DNA of 64,000 bases from Streptomyces halstedii (GTDB lineage: Bacteria > Actinomycetota > Actinomycetes > Streptomycetales > Streptomycetaceae). Positions 63,032 through 64,000 of the stretch are shown here, in pieces. Position 1 is the first letter of the stretch. Each line of letters opens with the position of its first letter. The stretch spans positions 1-64,000 of the forward strand of contig JOAZ01000017.1 of the NCBI GenBank assembly GCA_000720535.1, in the 5' to 3' direction. The notes below the pieces were generated by a model. That model made no database searches, was not told the DNA's origin, and was given only the letters and a program-made list of their open reading frames with translations. The translations under genes were made by a program, and so were the position numbers.

Positions 63032-63059
63032 CAGCGCCGCCGGGGGAGCGGCGGCGCTG
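63032..63059. terminator. Hairpin between ridA and the chitinase gene
   Basis: Perfect 10-bp stem CAGCGCCGCC / GGCGGCGCTG with an 8-nt loop, between convergent genes. Confidence 0.82.
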
Positions 63060-63085
63060 CCGGTCATCGGGGTGGGAGCGGGAGG

Positions 63086-64000
63086 TTACGGAAGGCCGTG
63101 GACGTGCGGGCCGACCGCGCCGGACCAGGCGTTACCGGCCGTGGCGTCCCAGTTCGTCGACCAGGTCATCGCACCGCGGATGTCCGGGTACGTCTTGGAC
63201 GGCTTGAAGGAACCGCAGTTCGTGCCCTTGGCCAGGCAGTCCAGGGCCGCGTTCACGACCGACGGGGCGACGTAGCCGCTGCCCGCGCCCCGCGTGGAGG
63301 CGGGGACACCGAGACCGACCTGCGACGGGGCGAGGCCGCCCTCCAGCTGGATGCAGGCGAGCGCGGTGAGGAAGTCCACCGAACCCTGCGAGTAGACCTT
63401 GCCGTCGCAGCCCAGCATCGAACCGCTGTTGTAGTACTGCATGTTGACGACGGTCAGGATGTCCTTGATGTTGAGCGCCGTCTTGAAGTACTCACCGGAC
63501 GTGGACTGCATGTCGATGGTCTGCGGCGCCATCGTGATGACGAGGCCGGAGCCCGCCTTCGAGGACAGCGAGCGCAGCGCCTTCGTCATGTAGGTGGAGT
63601 TGAGGCCGTTCTCCAGGTCGATGTCGACCCCGTTGAAGCCGTACTCCTGGATCAGCGCGTACAGCGAGTCGGAGAACGCGTTCGCGGAGGCGTCGCTGTT
63701 GACCGAGACCGTGCCCTTCTCGCCGCCGACGGAGATGATGACGTTCTTCCCCGCGGCCTGCTTGGCCTTGATGTCCGCCTTGAACTGGGCGACCGTGTAG
63801 CCGTTCAGGCCCGCCGAGTCCAGGTTGAAGGTCACGGCGCCGGGCGTGGAGGTGGCGTCCGCGAAGGAGACGGCGATGATGTCGTAGGCCGCGGGCACGT
63901 CGCTGAGCTTCTGGACGGCGGCGCCGTTGTTGAAGTTCTGCCAGTAGCCGGTCACCGCGTGCTTGGGCACGGAGGTCGAGGGGCCGGGGCCGGGGGTGTC
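63086..64000 (-). CDS. GH18 chitinase, partial (5' part beyond the window)
   Basis: The visible 305 codons hold a linker end (DTPGPGPSTS) and a whole GH18 barrel: VTGYWQNFNNGA, ADIKAKQAAGKNVIISVGG, the catalytic DxxDxDxE site FNGVDIDLENG, TMAPQT, VVNMQYYNSG and GAMTWSTNWD. It degrades chitin outside the cell, retaining configuration. The linker implies a binding domain and signal peptide beyond the right edge, as in ChiD/ChiC-like streptomycete enzymes. It ends in TAA, rare here. No DasR or chitinase promoter repeat is in view. Confidence 0.93.
   Translation of the reverse strand, partial: DTPGPGPSTSVPKHAVTGYWQNFNNGAAVQKLSDVPAAYDIIAVSFADATSTPGAVTFNLDSAGLNGYTVAQFKADIKAKQAAGKNVIISVGGEKGTVSVNSDASANAFSDSLYALIQEYGFNGVDIDLENGLNSTYMTKALRSLSSKAGSGLVITMAPQTIDMQSTSGEYFKTALNIKDILTVVNMQYYNSGSMLGCDGKVYSQGSVDFLTALACIQLEGGLAPSQVGLGVPASTRGAGSGYVAPSVVNAALDCLAKGTNCGSFKPSKTYPDIRGAMTWSTNWDATAGNAWSGAVGPHVHGLP

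Overview
The window is about 72% G+C. It has strong third-position GC bias, many GTG starts, few TAA stops, and proteins of mycothiol metabolism (Mca), a DUF4307 protein, the MmpB morphogenic peptide, an AccA/PccB/PccE acyl-CoA carboxylase and LAXTG sortase substrates. Together these point to the chromosomal core of a Streptomyces or a very close relative. From memory, much of the gene order resembles the SCO4917-SCO4990 stretch of S. coelicolor; I could not check this. I see no rRNA, tRNA, CRISPR array, prophage or intact insertion sequence. About 58 genes and one decayed gene are annotated, including three short ones (42-55 codons).

Layout. 0.2-5.2 kb: purine nucleoside phosphorylase, gamma-glutamylcyclotransferase-like protein, LpdA flavoprotein, DeoR and TetR regulators. 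5.3-12 kb: acyl-CoA carboxylase island (biotin-carrying alpha subunit, pccB, pccE, biotin ligase birA) with maf and the tiny mmpB embedded. 12.2-17.4 kb: adenylate cyclase, enoyl-CoA hydratase, GAF-GGDEF protein and histidine ammonia-lyase. 17.5-24.8 kb: sortase substrate, L,D-transpeptidase lipoprotein, MacB-type ABC exporter, gdhA and a ClgR/PopR-like regulator ending in LAA. 24.9-34.8 kb: msrA, a repeat-helical membrane protein, cystathionine gamma-synthase, MarR, threonine dehydratase, a DrrAB-type exporter, greA, a DUF4307 protein and mca. 35-38.2 kb: large STAND/TPR NTPase ending in a 39-bp tandem repeat. 38.4-43.8 kb: GntR regulator divergent from a class V aminotransferase plus CUT1 sugar-type importer operon. 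44-50.7 kb: secreted M1 peptidase, cell-wall-anchored metallopeptidase behind a phased TGCA array, PIN remnant, thioredoxin-fold YyaL-like protein and hemolysin III. 51-57.4 kb: GTP-dependent PEP carboxykinase, an AlaA-like aminotransferase, arylamine N-acetyltransferase and a secreted serine protease. 57.6-63 kb: a divergent locus for D-amino acids (D-aminoacylase, DSD1-like deaminase; PfkB kinase, IclR, RidA). 63.1 kb to the edge: a GH18 chitinase cut by the right boundary.

Regulation visible in the DNA. At least fourteen genes have a TANNNT-type -10 hexamer 6-7 nt before the start codon and no Shine-Dalgarno, the layout of leaderless mRNAs. Perfect palindromes sit in several divergent or promoter regions. 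Long perfect hairpins separate convergent genes.

Most of the window is conserved housekeeping. The parts I find least explained are the 10-bp-phased TGCA array before the anchored metallopeptidase, the D-amino-acid/RidA/kinase locus with its paired TTGCGC operator, the aminotransferase-importer operon, the VNTR that ends the STAND gene, and the palindromes around pccB, pccE/mmpB and the enoyl-CoA hydratase.
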